From Micromonospora arborensis (lineage in GTDB: Bacteria; Actinomycetota; Actinomycetes; Mycobacteriales; Micromonosporaceae), in NCBI RefSeq assembly GCF_003205615.1, contig NZ_PYBV01000036.1, positions 62,001-126,000 on the forward strand: a stretch of DNA of 64,000 nt, in the 5' to 3' direction. Both the position numbers and the translations under genes were made by a program. Below are positions 1 to 8,940 of the stretch, in pieces (positions within the stretch are counted from its first letter, which is position 1; every line of letters starts with the position of its first letter). The notes under the pieces were generated by a model that did no database searches, was not told the DNA's origin, and worked only from the letters and a program-made list of their open reading frames with translations.

Positions 1-385
1 GCAGGAAAGCGGACGGTACCCCTGCCTTCGTCAGGGCCTGTTCCCCCGCCCGGTGGTGTGCGGCGACGAAGTTGGCCGCTCCCGATCGCAGCGGCGTGTC
101 CACGGTGAACGAGGACAGCATGACCACCAACTGCAGGCCGGCCTCGGCCGCGGCCTCCGCGAAGACCGCCCCGCTGTCGTCGGCCAGGATCAGAAAGGCC
201 CGGTCGACACCTTCCAACGCGCGGCTCACGTCGTCGCGGTCGATCAAGTTGCCGGCGACCGCGGTGACACCAGCGGGCATAGCGGCCGACGGGTCGCGGA
301 CGAGGGCGACGACCTCGTGGCCCTGGAGCTTACGGACGATATGACCGCCCACGGTACCGGTCGCGCCGGTGACAAGGATCTTCAT
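1..385 (-). CDS. NAD(P)-binding NmrA-like reductase (partial, 3' end off the window)
   Basis: The reading frame starts at the ATG at 385 and runs off the left edge after about 128 codons. The N-terminus carries the Rossmann motif GATGTVGG at residues 7-14, followed by a typical short-chain/NmrA pattern (AGNLIDRDDV, then a LILADDSG strand and an MLSSFTVD strand). This is the atypical SDR class annotated as NmrA or NAD(P)H-azoreductase-like, whose substrates are rarely known. It is divergent from the helix-turn-helix regulator at 488, about 100 bp away, so that regulator may control it. Two similar proteins occur at 43.9 and 45.3 kb, each also beside a regulator. The family call is fairly sure; the substrate is unknown. 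Confidence 0.8.
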   Translation of the reverse strand, partial: MKILVTGATGTVGGHIVRKLQGHEVVALVRDPSAAMPAGVTAVAGNLIDRDDVSRALEGVDRAFLILADDSGAVFAEAAAEAGLQLVVMLSSFTVDTPLRSGAANFVAAHHRAGEQALTKAGVPSAFL

Positions 386-487
386 GGGCTTAAGCCTGAG
401 CCCGCCCGGTCATCGGCGGGAGAGACTCCGTGAGACAGGTATCGCCGATCCCTGTCTAGCCCGGCGGCCATCGGGCAGGCTGGTCAA

Positions 488-1366
488 ATGGACCAGAAGG
501 AGCTGGCCGGTTTCCTCCGGACGCGCCGCGAGCAACTTCAACCCACCGACGTCGGCCTGCAATTGGGCGCCCGCCGGCGCACACCGGGGTTACGCCGCCA
601 CGAGGTCGCCGACCTCGCCGGCATGTCCCCGGACTACTACATCCGCCTCGAACAAGCACGCGGGCCCCAGCCCTCGCCGCAGATGCTCACCGCCCTGTCC
701 CGTGCGCTGCGCCTCACCACAGACGAGCGCGACCACCTGTACCGCCTGGCCGGGCACCACGCACCGCCGAACCTCGGCGTCGACGAACACGTCAGCCCCG
801 GCCTGCTGCGCCTGCTGGATGCCCTCACCGCCATACCGGCCCAGATAGGCTCCGACCTCGGGATCACGCTCGCCCAGAACCGCCTGGCAGTCGCCCTGGT
901 CGGCGATCAGGTCTCGGCGTTCACAGGCATAGCACGCAGCCACATCTACCGCTTCTTCACCGACCCCACCGCCCGCGCCCAATACCCCGCCGAGGATCAG
1001 GAAGAGCAGGCCCGCATCTTGGTCGCCGACCTACGGGCCGCCATCGCCCTGCGCCCGGGCGACCCCGAAGCCGCCAAAATAATCCGCGCCCTGCAAACCA
1101 CCAGCGACGAGTTCACCACGCTCTGGCAGCGACACGACGTCGCCGTACGCCGCTCGGACCGCAAACGCATCGTCCACCCCTCGGTTGGCATCATCGAACT
1201 GGACTGCGAGGTGCTCGGCACCCCCCGCCAGGACCAGCGGCTGGTCATCCTCACCCCGAGGCCCGGCTCGGAGGCCGTCAGTCAGCTCCAACTGCTCAGC
1301 GTCATAGGCACCCAGGACCTGGCTCCGACGGCCCGCCACCACAGGCACGGTCAAGCCGACTCGTAA
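488..1366 (+). CDS. XRE-family transcriptional regulator with MmyB-like ligand domain
   Basis: The 292-aa protein has an N-terminal helix-turn-helix (about residues 28-66, with RRHEVADLAGMSPDYYIRLE) of the XRE type. A C-terminal domain (about 105-270) matches the MmyB-like regulators common in actinobacteria, which resemble PAS-type ligand sensors; the ligand is usually unknown. Typical features are the RRHEVA...YYIRLEQ turn and the LTTDERDHLYRLAG segment that ends the DNA-binding part. It is divergent from the NmrA-like reductase and probably controls it and itself. The ATG at 488 starts MDQKELAGFLR, the usual N-terminus for this family. Confidence 0.88.
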   Translation: MDQKELAGFLRTRREQLQPTDVGLQLGARRRTPGLRRHEVADLAGMSPDYYIRLEQARGPQPSPQMLTALSRALRLTTDERDHLYRLAGHHAPPNLGVDEHVSPGLLRLLDALTAIPAQIGSDLGITLAQNRLAVALVGDQVSAFTGIARSHIYRFFTDPTARAQYPAEDQEEQARILVADLRAAIALRPGDPEAAKIIRALQTTSDEFTTLWQRHDVAVRRSDRKRIVHPSVGIIELDCEVLGTPRQDQRLVILTPRPGSEAVSQLQLLSVIGTQDLAPTARHHRHGQADS

Positions 1367-1557
1367 CGAGGGCCAGCGCGCAGTCGAAGCTGAACAGCGC
1401 CAGCGGTCCCGGCGGTCACGCGTGCAGATAAGCAGTGGCGGTCGCTGCGCGGTCACAGCGGCACTCTGGCGGTAGCGGTTTCGTACACCGCCACTGCGCG
1501 TCGAGGACGCACGGATCTCGTTTGCCTAACCAGATCTTGGTCGGGAGGATGCGGGAC

Positions 1558-2199
1558 ATGCTCGCCGACCTGTGGCCCCAGTACGGGCTCACCATCGTCA
1601 CACCGCGCCTGCAGCTGCGTTTGCCGCGCGAGGAGGAACTCGCCGAGCTGGCTGATCTCGCGGGCCGGGGCGTACATCGTCCCGACGAGCGGCCGTTCCT
1701 GACGCCCTGGACGGATGGCACCTATACGGACCGGGCCCGAGCTGTCCTGCAGGGGCACTGGCACCAGCTCGCCTCGTGGAACGTGGCAGCGTGGCGACTC
1801 GGGATGGGGGTCTTCCGGGCGGATCAGCCGATCGGGGTGGTCACGCTCCGCGCACAAGACTTCACGGTTGTGCGGCAGGTGACGACCTCGGCCTGGCTCG
1901 GCGTGGAGCATCAGGGCAGGGGCTACGGCACGGAGGCCAGGGCTGGACTACTGACCCTTGCTTTCGATCATCTCGGCGCCACCGCCGCACTGACTGAGGT
2001 GTTCCAGGACAACCACTCCTCGCAGGGCGTGTCGCGCAAACTCGGCTACGAGCATGACGGGATCTCCGTCGACGCCCGCGACGGCGAGGCCGTTGTCTCC
2101 GACCGCCTGCGTCTGACTCTGCAGCGGTGGCGCCAGCACAAGCGGCCCGCCGTCACGGTCGATGGCATGGACGGCTGTAGAGCCTCGTTCGGCCTCTGA
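1558..2199 (+). CDS. GNAT-family N-acetyltransferase (RimJ/RimL type)
   Basis: A protein of about 213 aa of the acetyl-CoA-dependent GNAT fold. It shows TPRLQLRLPREEEL at the N-terminus, typical of RimJ/RimL-like enzymes, the acetyl-CoA pyrophosphate loop GRGYGTEAR in the middle, and the late NHSSQGVSRKLGYEHDG motif that closes the fold. The substrate (a ribosomal protein N-terminus, an amino sugar or an antibiotic) cannot be told. The ATG at 1558 is chosen because GGGAGG lies 9 nt upstream. An in-frame ATG at 1549 sits almost on that ribosome-binding site, and the frame stays open further upstream without support. No operon partner is evident. Confidence 0.82.
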   Translation: MLADLWPQYGLTIVTPRLQLRLPREEELAELADLAGRGVHRPDERPFLTPWTDGTYTDRARAVLQGHWHQLASWNVAAWRLGMGVFRADQPIGVVTLRAQDFTVVRQVTTSAWLGVEHQGRGYGTEARAGLLTLAFDHLGATAALTEVFQDNHSSQGVSRKLGYEHDGISVDARDGEAVVSDRLRLTLQRWRQHKRPAVTVDGMDGCRASFGL

Positions 2200-2224
2200 T
2201 CGGTCCGTTCCCCGGTGCAGGTCG

Positions 2225-3784
2225 TCAGCCCAGCGGCACCTGCGTCGGCCGATCACCGCTCCCCACGGCGCCGACACCCTCGGGCGCGCTGATCGACGCC
2301 GCGACGATCCGGCTGGGCAGCACCGGCGCGTCCCGGCCCGTGCCCCGTCGGCCGTCGCTCCTCGACGACTCCTCGTGGTAGTCCTGCTCGACGTTGACCG
2401 ACCAGACGTCGTGCGTACTGCCGGTGGCGATGTTCTCGGCCGTGAGCATCGCGGTCAGCATCGAGTGGTCCTGGTTGTTGTAGCGGTGCATGCCGTTGCG
2501 CCCCACCGGGTGCACGTTCGGCACCGCCTCGCTCAGCCACGCCCGGATGACGTCCACGTTGTGCTGGTAGCGCTCGTCGTACACCGGATAGGCCTTGGGC
2601 ATCCGCACGACGTAGCCGGCCTCCACCACGCCGGGTCGGACCAACCCCAACCGCTCCAGCTCCGCGGTGCCCAACGCCACGAGGGCGGCATCGGGGGTAC
2701 GCCACATCTCGTCGTCGGCGAAGACGAAGTATTCCAGGCCGAGGCAGGTGCGCCCGTCCTTGACGAGGTACGGCGACCAGGAGCCGAAGTTCTGGATCCG
2801 GCCCACCCGTACCCCCGGGTCGTGCACGTAGATCCAGTTGTCGGGGAACGAGAACTCCGCCGGCACCACCAGCGCGACCGTCAGGAAGTCGCGGTAGCGC
2901 AGGTCGGCGGCGCAGGCCAGGATCTCCGGCGGCGCCGCCGGACGCAGCGCGGCCACCAGCTCCGAGATCGGCATCGACGAGATCACGTGGTCCGCGGGCT
3001 CGGTACGCTGCCCGTCCGCGCCGTTGACCGTCACACTGATCGCCCGTCGTCGCGCCGGGTCGTGGTGCACCGCGGTGACCCAGGTGCCGGTCGACACCCG
3101 CCCGCCCTGGTGGCACACCTGCTCGGCGCAGCGTTCCCACATCATCCCCGGCCCGTACTTCGGGTACTGGAACTGTTCGATCAGGCTTGTCACGTCCGTG
3201 CGTCGACGCCGGGGCAGCAACGCGTTGCGGATCGCCTTGGCCAGCGACAGGTTCTTGATCCGTTGCGCGGCCCAGTCCGCCTGCAGCCGGTCCGCGGGCA
3301 TCCCCCAGACCTTCTCGGTGTACGTCTTGAAGAAGATCGAATACAACCGCCAGCCGAACCGGGCCGACACCCAGCCCTCGAAGTGCGACTGGTCCTGCGG
3401 TGGGCGCAGCCGGGCGCGGGCGTACGAGCCGAGGCAGCGGGCCGCCTCCGGCAGCCCCAGGTTGCGCAGCGCGTTCACGGCGCTGAGCGGGTAGTTGAAC
3501 AGCGCGCCCCGGTAGAAGATCCGGCTCATCCGGGGCCGGGTCAGGAAGTCCTCGTCCGGCAGGATCTCGTGCCAGAACGCCTCCACCCGGGGCACCTTCG
3601 TGAAGAACCGGTGCCCGCCGATGTCGAACCGCCACCCGTCGCGTTCCACGGTCCGGCTGATCCCGCCGACCACCTCGTCGGCCTCGAAGACCCGCACCGG
3701 CCGGCCGTGCCGGAGCAGCTCGTACGCCGCGGTCAGCCCCGCCGGCCCCGCACCGATGACCACCGTGCCGTGCTGTTCGCTCAT
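2225..3784 (-). CDS. NAD(P)/FAD-dependent oxidoreductase (protoporphyrinogen-oxidase/UDP-galactopyranose-mutase-like)
   Basis: The 519-aa protein starts MSEQHGTVVIGAGPAGLTAAYELL, with the dinucleotide-binding GAGPAGLTAA motif, and continues with VFEADEVVGGISRT and the GGHRFFTK region typical of the amine-oxidase/UGM-like flavoprotein superfamily. Such proteins often act on lipid- or polysaccharide-linked sugars, and related ones sit beside GT-C glycosyltransferases. Here the divergent neighbour is a membrane mannosyltransferase, so a role in cell-envelope glycan or lipid biosynthesis is possible but unproven. The C-terminal ~45 residues are polar and probably unstructured. The ATG at 3784 is preceded by AGGGAGC; the frame is open a further 23 codons upstream without a better site. 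Confidence 0.8.
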   Translation of the reverse strand: MSEQHGTVVIGAGPAGLTAAYELLRHGRPVRVFEADEVVGGISRTVERDGWRFDIGGHRFFTKVPRVEAFWHEILPDEDFLTRPRMSRIFYRGALFNYPLSAVNALRNLGLPEAARCLGSYARARLRPPQDQSHFEGWVSARFGWRLYSIFFKTYTEKVWGMPADRLQADWAAQRIKNLSLAKAIRNALLPRRRRTDVTSLIEQFQYPKYGPGMMWERCAEQVCHQGGRVSTGTWVTAVHHDPARRRAISVTVNGADGQRTEPADHVISSMPISELVAALRPAAPPEILACAADLRYRDFLTVALVVPAEFSFPDNWIYVHDPGVRVGRIQNFGSWSPYLVKDGRTCLGLEYFVFADDEMWRTPDAALVALGTAELERLGLVRPGVVEAGYVVRMPKAYPVYDERYQHNVDVIRAWLSEAVPNVHPVGRNGMHRYNNQDHSMLTAMLTAENIATGSTHDVWSVNVEQDYHEESSRSDGRRGTGRDAPVLPSRIVAASISAPEGVGAVGSGDRPTQVPLG

Positions 3785-3896
3785 GCTGGAGTGCTCCCTG
3801 CTCACCTGCCCTGGTTGAAGCGCCGCCCGTACCCGCTCTGCGTCGAATGTCACTCTTGGTCAACGATCGTTTCCGCTGCGGAGTGGCGCGTGGCGA

Positions 3897-3914
3897 CGTA
3901 CAACGGCGTGTACG
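3897..3914. promoter_or_regulatory. Inverted repeat in the divergent promoter region
   Basis: The perfect 6-bp arms CGTACA and TGTACG are separated by six bases, between the divergent FAD oxidoreductase and mannosyltransferase genes. Size and position fit an operator for a dimeric regulator, but no matching regulator is adjacent. It could be chance. Confidence 0.3.
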
Positions 3915-3960
3915 ACACTCCTGTGCGACGGGCGGGCCGGCAGGCGGGGGAGCGGGGCGG

Positions 3961-5187
3961 ATGCACCGGTGGCGGAGCGGCGCGGCGACGCTGGCCGTCC
4001 GATTTGCCGAGGCAGGCCGCGCCGGAGCGCGCGCGGCCCGCCGGGTGCCGGCACCCTGGTCGTACGTGATCGGCCTGTTCCTCGGCGCGAAGCTGCTGCT
4101 CACCCTGCTCGGGCTGCTGGTCCTGCACGCCTGGGACGGCGTTCCCGGGGCGCCACCGGCGGACGATGCATTGATGTGGGCGCAGCAGCGGGAGGTCTCC
4201 GGGCATCGGTGGATCTCCTTCTGGTTCGCCTGGGACGGGCTGCTCTACCTGCGACTGAGCGAACTGCCCCTGACCGGGCCGTGGAACGATTTCGGCTTCC
4301 CGTTGCTCTACCCGTTCCTGGCCCGGCCGGTCGGCGCACTGCTCGGTGGCGACACCGCGCTGGCCCTGCTGTTGATCAGCAACGTCGCGTTCCTGCTGGC
4401 GCTCTGGTACGGCTACCGGCTGGCCGAGCTGCTGCTCGGCGACGCGCAGGCGGCCCGCCGATTCACCCGGTACCTGGTGCTGCTGCCGACCGCGTTCCTC
4501 TTCCAGGCGGCGCTGACCGAGTCGCTCTTCGTCTGTCTCGCGTTGGCCGCGTTCTACCACGCCGAGCGACACCAGTGGCTGCTGGTCGGCGTCCTCGGCT
4601 ACTTCCTGGCGATGAGTCGTTCGGTCGGCCTGCTCGTCGCGCTACCGCTGGCCCTGGTCCTGCTCCGTCAGCACGACTGGCGACTCGGCCCGCGCGCGCT
4701 GCTCGGCTACCTGCGGACCGGTTGGCCGTTGCTGCTGCTGCCCGCCGGCTGGTTCACCTTCATGGCGTTCTGTTGGTGGCGCGGCGGAGACTGGTTCGCC
4801 TACCAGCACGCCCAGCAGACCGGGTGGGGCATCGAGGTGCAGAACCCGGTGCCGGTGCTGCTGGACGGGCTGGCCGGGGAGCCGCGCGATGCCGCCCGGG
4901 TCCTCTTCGCCGTGGCCGTGTTGGGCGTGCTGGTCGCCGGGTTCCGCCGCCGGGAGCTGGCCTACCTGGTGTACGGCGTACTCATGGTGCTGGTGCCTCT
5001 GTCGATGGGCCCGGCGGTGTACCGGAGCCTGCTGCGCTACCTGCTCGCCGCGTTCCCGGTGGCCCTGGTGCTGGCCCGCTGGGCCCGCCACACCAGCGTC
5101 GACGTGTGGCTGACCGCGGCGCTCGCCGTGGTGCAGGGCGCGCTGTTCGTGCTCTGGCTCAGCTACTGGACCCACATGATCATCTGA
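3961..5187 (+). CDS. Membrane mannosyltransferase-like protein (GT-C, PIG-V family type)
   Basis: The 408-aa protein has roughly ten hydrophobic segments, beginning with SYVIGLFLGAKLLLTLLGLLV. It contains the lumenal-loop pattern FAWDGLLYLRLSE and LLYPFLARP, with an aspartate after a tryptophan as in polyprenyl-phosphate-sugar-dependent GT-C enzymes such as PIG-V. It would transfer a sugar, probably mannose, from a lipid carrier on the outer side of the membrane. The start at 3961 (MHRWRSG) follows a G-rich ribosome-binding site; in-frame codons back to 3847 look non-coding. It is divergent from the FAD oxidoreductase. The acceptor is unknown. Confidence 0.75.
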   Translation: MHRWRSGAATLAVRFAEAGRAGARAARRVPAPWSYVIGLFLGAKLLLTLLGLLVLHAWDGVPGAPPADDALMWAQQREVSGHRWISFWFAWDGLLYLRLSELPLTGPWNDFGFPLLYPFLARPVGALLGGDTALALLLISNVAFLLALWYGYRLAELLLGDAQAARRFTRYLVLLPTAFLFQAALTESLFVCLALAAFYHAERHQWLLVGVLGYFLAMSRSVGLLVALPLALVLLRQHDWRLGPRALLGYLRTGWPLLLLPAGWFTFMAFCWWRGGDWFAYQHAQQTGWGIEVQNPVPVLLDGLAGEPRDAARVLFAVAVLGVLVAGFRRRELAYLVYGVLMVLVPLSMGPAVYRSLLRYLLAAFPVALVLARWARHTSVDVWLTAALAVVQGALFVLWLSYWTHMII

Positions 5188-5308
5188 TCGGGTCGCGCTC
5201 GTGCCCCAGGATTGCGCACAGTTTCGGGGAAGGTGCTGCCTCACCGGGCCACGCACCGTCCACTGACGACAGCGAATAGTTGTCATACCCGCGCGGCACG
5301 ATGCATTC

Positions 5309-5722
5309 ATGGCCGTTCCCGCGCTCACCCCGCACCCCGACCCGCCGCGTTCCGTGCCGCTGCGTGAGGCGCGCACCCGGTTCAGTCAGCTCGTCGCGCT
5401 GGCCGAGCTGACCGACGCGGTCACCGTCGTCACCCGCGACGGCGATCCCCGCCCGGTCGCCGCGATCGTTCCCGCCACGGCCGCCCGCAGCGGCGCGCAG
5501 GCCCGCGCCGACGCCGACCGCCTCGCCACGGTCACCGCCGGCTGGGCACGGCGCCTCGACGAGCAGCACCGGCGCAGCACTCAGCGGCACGCCGCCGAGC
5601 TCGGTGCGATCCGCGCGGCACTCGCCGAGGTGTGGGCCGAGCTGGATCGACGGGTCGTCTCGGGCAGCGACCCGACGCTGGCCCGGCTGCGCGCCGCGCA
5701 CAACGACCTGCTCGCCGGCTGA
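5309..5722 (+). CDS. Phd/YefM-like antitoxin-family protein without an adjacent toxin
   Basis: A 137-aa protein. Residues ~14-55 (VPLREARTRFSQLVALAE, then VTRDGDPRPVAAIVP) match the Phd/YefM antitoxin fold that dimerises and binds DNA. The C-terminal ~70 residues are charged and helical (DRLATVTAGWARRLDEQHRR...), longer than in classical antitoxins of about 80-90 aa. The next gene lies 2 bp away on the opposite strand and is modC, so no toxin follows. It may be a solitary regulator or an antitoxin whose partner is elsewhere or lost. Confidence 0.65.
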   Translation: MAVPALTPHPDPPRSVPLREARTRFSQLVALAELTDAVTVVTRDGDPRPVAAIVPATAARSGAQARADADRLATVTAGWARRLDEQHRRSTQRHAAELGAIRAALAEVWAELDRRVVSGSDPTLARLRAAHNDLLAG

Positions 5723-5724
5723 CG

Positions 5725-6792
5725 TCAGCCCGTCGCCGGGTAGGCGTGCGTCTCGGCCGCCTTCACCGCCACCCAGACCCGTTGGCCCTGGGCCAACCGC
5801 AGCTGGGCCGCGGCGGCCGGTGTGACGTCGGCGGCCACCCCGATCGGCCCGTCGAGTTGCACCCGTACGTTGTCGCCGTGCCGCTGCACACCTGCCACGG
5901 TGCCCGCCCAGGTGTTGCGGGGGCTGCCCTCCGGTCGGGTCGGGTGCAGGGCCACCGCCGCCGGACGGAACGCCACGAAGGCTTCGCCGTCCAGCCGGTC
6001 GGCGACCGTGAGGGTCAGCTCCGGCGCGACGCGTACCCCGTGCCCTTCGGCCCGACCACGGTAGAGGTTCAGCCCGACCAGCCGGGCGACGTAGTCGGTG
6101 CGCGGGCGGGCGGTGACGCTCGGCCCGTCGCCCTCCTGCACCACCCGGCCACCCTCGACGATGACCAGGCGGTCGGCCAGCGCCAGCGCGTCCAGCGGGT
6201 CGTGGGTGACCAGCACCGTCGCGCCCGGGTGGGCGGACAGGTGGCGGTGCAGCTCCGCGCGGGTGTCCAACCGGGTGCGGGCGTCCAGCGCGGCCAGGGG
6301 CTCGTCCAGCAGCAGCAGTGCCGGTGCGACGGCCAGCGCGCGGGCCAGCGCCACCCGCTGCGCCTGGCCGCCGGAGAGCTGCCGGGGCCGGCGGTGCGCC
6401 TGCGCGGAAAGCCCCACCCGGCCGAGCCACTCCCGGGCGGTGGCACGGGAGGCCCGTCGGTCGACACCGTGCCGGCGCGGCCCGAAAGCCACGTTGTCCA
6501 ACGCACTGAGGTGCGGAAAGAGCAGATAGTCCTGGAAGACCACGCCGATCGACCGGCGCTCGGTCGGCACCCAGCCCCGCGTCGCCGGGCGGTCCAGGTC
6601 GATGCCGTCGAGGGTGACGTGCCCGTTGGTGAGCGGATGCAGCCCGGCCAGCGCGCGCAACGCGGTGGTCTTGCCAGCGCCGTTCGGGCCGAGCAGCGCG
6701 ACCACCTCGCCGGGCGCGACCCGCAGCGGCACGTCGAGCCGGAAGGCGCCCCGCTCCACGACGAGCCGGGCGTCGAGCAGCGCCCCGCTCAT
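5725..6792 (-). CDS. modC: Molybdate ABC transporter ATP-binding protein
   Basis: The 355-aa ATPase energises molybdate uptake through ModB. It has Walker A GPNGAGKT (35-42), the signature LSGGQ (139-143), Walker B LLLLDEP (about 159-165) and a C-terminal TOBE domain (about 285-350) that binds oxyanions, as expected for ModC. It is the last gene of the operon; its ATG at 6792 overlaps the modB stop by 4 nt (ATGA), indicating translational coupling. The downstream Phd-like gene converges on it with 2 bp between the stops. The molybdenum hydroxylase genes at 20-24 kb give a cellular use for the substrate. Confidence 0.92.
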   Translation of the reverse strand: MSGALLDARLVVERGAFRLDVPLRVAPGEVVALLGPNGAGKTTALRALAGLHPLTNGHVTLDGIDLDRPATRGWVPTERRSIGVVFQDYLLFPHLSALDNVAFGPRRHGVDRRASRATAREWLGRVGLSAQAHRRPRQLSGGQAQRVALARALAVAPALLLLDEPLAALDARTRLDTRAELHRHLSAHPGATVLVTHDPLDALALADRLVIVEGGRVVQEGDGPSVTARPRTDYVARLVGLNLYRGRAEGHGVRVAPELTLTVADRLDGEAFVAFRPAAVALHPTRPEGSPRNTWAGTVAGVQRHGDNVRVQLDGPIGVAADVTPAAAAQLRLAQGQRVWVAVKAAETHAYPATG

Positions 6793-7604
6793 GCGCTTGT
6801 CATCCAGCGGTCCCGCAACGCCACCAGGATGCCCACCGACACGACGAGCAGCACCAGGCTGAGCACGATCGCGGACTCCAGGTCGGTCTCCAACGCCAGG
6901 TAGACGGCGAGCGGCATGGTCTGTGTCCGGCCGGGATAGTTGCCGGCGAAGGTGATGGTGGCACCGAACTCGCCGAGCGCCCGCGCCCAGCAGAGCACCG
7001 CCCCGGCGGCCAGCCCGGGCGCCACCAGCGGCAGCGTGACATGGGTGAAGGTGGTCCATCGGCTGGCGCCCAGCGTCGCGGCGGCCTCCTCGTAGCGGTG
7101 GTCGGCGGCGCGTAGCGCACCCTCCACGGCGATGACCAGGAACGGCATCGCGACGAACGACTCGGCCAACACGACACCCGCGGTCGTGAAGGGCAGGGTG
7201 ATGCCGAACGTGGCGTCGAGCCAACCGCCGAGCAGCCCGCGCCGGCCGAAGACCAGCAGCAGCGCCACCCCGCCGACCACCGGCGGCAGCACCAGTGGCA
7301 CGGTGACCAGCGCGCGTACCAGCCGGCGGCCGGGGAACTCGACCCGGGCCAGCATCCAGGCGAGCGGCACCCCGAGCAGCAGACAGAGCACGGTGGCCAG
7401 GGTCGCGGTCTGCACCGACAGCCGCAGAGCGGTCAACGCGCCCGGCTCGGTGAGCCGCTGCGGCAGGGTCGTCCACGGTGCCCGGATCACCAGCCCGGCC
7501 AGCGGCAGGACGAGGAAGAGCAGCCCGAGGCCGGCGGGGACCAGCAGCGCCGCCGGCACCCGCCCCCGCCGTCGGGGCGCGGTGTGGTCGCGAACCTGAG
7601 TCAT
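6789..7604 (-). CDS. modB: Molybdate ABC transporter permease
   Basis: A 271-aa integral membrane protein with about five to six membrane spans, the first at residues 17-40. The binding-protein-dependent transport signature lies in the stretch AAATLGASRWTTFTHVTLPLV, with the EAA-like loop that contacts ModC. Length and order match ModB. Its start overlaps the modA stop by 4 nt and its stop overlaps the modC start by 4 nt. It forms the membrane channel for molybdate, and possibly tungstate. Confidence 0.92.
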   Translation of the reverse strand: MTQVRDHTAPRRRGRVPAALLVPAGLGLLFLVLPLAGLVIRAPWTTLPQRLTEPGALTALRLSVQTATLATVLCLLLGVPLAWMLARVEFPGRRLVRALVTVPLVLPPVVGGVALLLVFGRRGLLGGWLDATFGITLPFTTAGVVLAESFVAMPFLVIAVEGALRAADHRYEEAAATLGASRWTTFTHVTLPLVAPGLAAGAVLCWARALGEFGATITFAGNYPGRTQTMPLAVYLALETDLESAIVLSLVLLVVSVGILVALRDRWMTSA

Positions 7605-8389
7605 GGGGTCTGGAAACCGGCCTCGGCGAGGACCGCCTGCGCCGGCGTCGAGCGGACGTACGCGACGAACGCCCGCGCGCCGGTCGGATTCGGCGCGTCC
7701 TTCAACGCGAGGATCGGGTAGTCGTTGACCGCCCGCGCCGACTCGGGAAACTCCACGCCGGTCACGTCGGCGTGCGCGGCCCGCGCGTCCGTGCGGTAGA
7801 CCAGGGCCGCGTCGACCTCGCCGAGCTTCACCTTGGCGAGCGCGCCCTTGACGTCCTGCTCCAGGGTGACAGGCGTCAGCGCGACGCCGGCCGAGTCCAG
7901 GGCGGTGCGGGCCGCCGCGCCGCAGGGCACCTGGTTGGCGCAGAGCGCCACCTTCACGCCCGGCCGGCTCAGGTCGGCCAGCCCGGTCACCTGACGCGGG
8001 TTTCCCCGGGGCACCGCGATCACCAACTGATTGCGGGCGAAGACGTTCGGTGCGCCGTCGGCATTGCCGGCCTCGGTGACCGTGGTCATGTTCGCCGGGG
8101 CGGCCGAGGCGAACACATCTGCCGGCGCACCCTGGTTGATCTGGTTGGCGAGGGCGGAACTGCCGGCGAAGTTGAGGGTCACCGTGCTGCCCGGGTTGGC
8201 GGCCTCGAAGTCCTTGCCGATCCGGGTGAACGACTCGGTCAGCGAGGCAGCCGCGAACACCGTCACCGCACCGGTGACCCGGCCGTCCCCGGCGCCGCCG
8301 GACGCCCGGTCGTCGCCCGCACCACAGCCGGTGACCGTCAGCGCCGCCACCAGCACGGCCACCACCGTGCGCGTCGCCCGCCCGCTCAT
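7601..8389 (-). CDS. modA: Molybdate-binding lipoprotein of the ABC transporter
   Basis: A 262-aa secreted lipoprotein. The signal peptide ends in a lipobox TVTGC with the lipidated cysteine at residue 22. The mature protein begins with a short Gly/Asp-rich linker and then VTVFAAASLTESFTRI, the characteristic ModA start, whose serines contact the oxyanion. NFAGSSALANQI and the GEVDAALVYRTDA segment are also typical. It captures molybdate outside the membrane and hands it to ModB. It sits between the regulator and modB with 4-nt overlaps on both sides. Confidence 0.93.
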   Translation of the reverse strand: MSGRATRTVVAVLVAALTVTGCGAGDDRASGGAGDGRVTGAVTVFAAASLTESFTRIGKDFEAANPGSTVTLNFAGSSALANQINQGAPADVFASAAPANMTTVTEAGNADGAPNVFARNQLVIAVPRGNPRQVTGLADLSRPGVKVALCANQVPCGAAARTALDSAGVALTPVTLEQDVKGALAKVKLGEVDAALVYRTDARAAHADVTGVEFPESARAVNDYPILALKDAPNPTGARAFVAYVRSTPAQAVLAEAGFQTP

Positions 8390-8808
8390 CCGCCGGCCCT
8401 CCCCCTCGCCGTCGGGGGAGCGGCCCGCTCCACCACCACCGTGGTTGACTTGATCACCGCGACCGCCACGGACCCGACCCGCAGGTCGAGCTCGTCGACC
8501 GCCTCCCGGCTCATCAACGACACGACCCGGAACGGGCCGGCCTGGATGTCGACCTGGGCCATCACCGTGTCCTTGCGAACGTCGACGACGATGCCGCGCA
8601 GCCGGTTGCGGGCCGAGGAGAACTCGGCGCCCGCGTCCGGGTCGGCGGCCTGGGCGCGGGCGAACGCCGCCAGATCAACCCCGTCGATCACCCGGTGGCC
8701 GTGTTCGTCGCGCTCGGCCGTCACACGCCCGGCGTCCACCCAGCGGCGAACCGTGTCGGCGCTGACGCCGAGCAGGTCGGCCGCCTCCCCGATCCGGAAC
8801 CTCGTCAC
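8386..8808 (-). CDS. Helix-turn-helix plus TOBE molybdate-responsive regulator
   Basis: A 140-aa protein and the first gene of the mod operon, overlapping modA by 4 nt. Residues 1-50 (FRIGEAADLLGVSADTVRRWVDAGRV) form a MerR/excisionase-type winged helix. Residues ~65-135 (SARNRLRGIVVDVRKDTVMAQVDIQAGPFRV) are a TOBE/Mop domain that binds molybdate. The arrangement is the actinobacterial counterpart of ModE, so it probably senses molybdate and controls this operon. It is shorter than E. coli ModE, which has two TOBE units, and has only one. Confidence 0.85.
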   Translation of the reverse strand: MTRFRIGEAADLLGVSADTVRRWVDAGRVTAERDEHGHRVIDGVDLAAFARAQAADPDAGAEFSSARNRLRGIVVDVRKDTVMAQVDIQAGPFRVVSLMSREAVDELDLRVGSVAVAVIKSTTVVVERAAPPTARGRAGG

Positions 8809-8940
8809 CCGCTCACCCTAACCCCCGCATCTGCGAGGGCAAAAGCCCGATCCGGACAGCATCCGTGTGGGCAAATGAGTGTGACCGCCAGCAACTGCGA
8901 CTGTCGTCCTTGTCTGCGTCCGTCCTGGCCACTGACCACA

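Noticed and set aside
2162..4069. Long plus-strand open frame (635 codons) opposite the FAD oxidoreductase
   Set aside because: Its product is Arg/Pro/His-rich without domains and is antisense to a well-supported flavoprotein; it is a by-product of high GC content.
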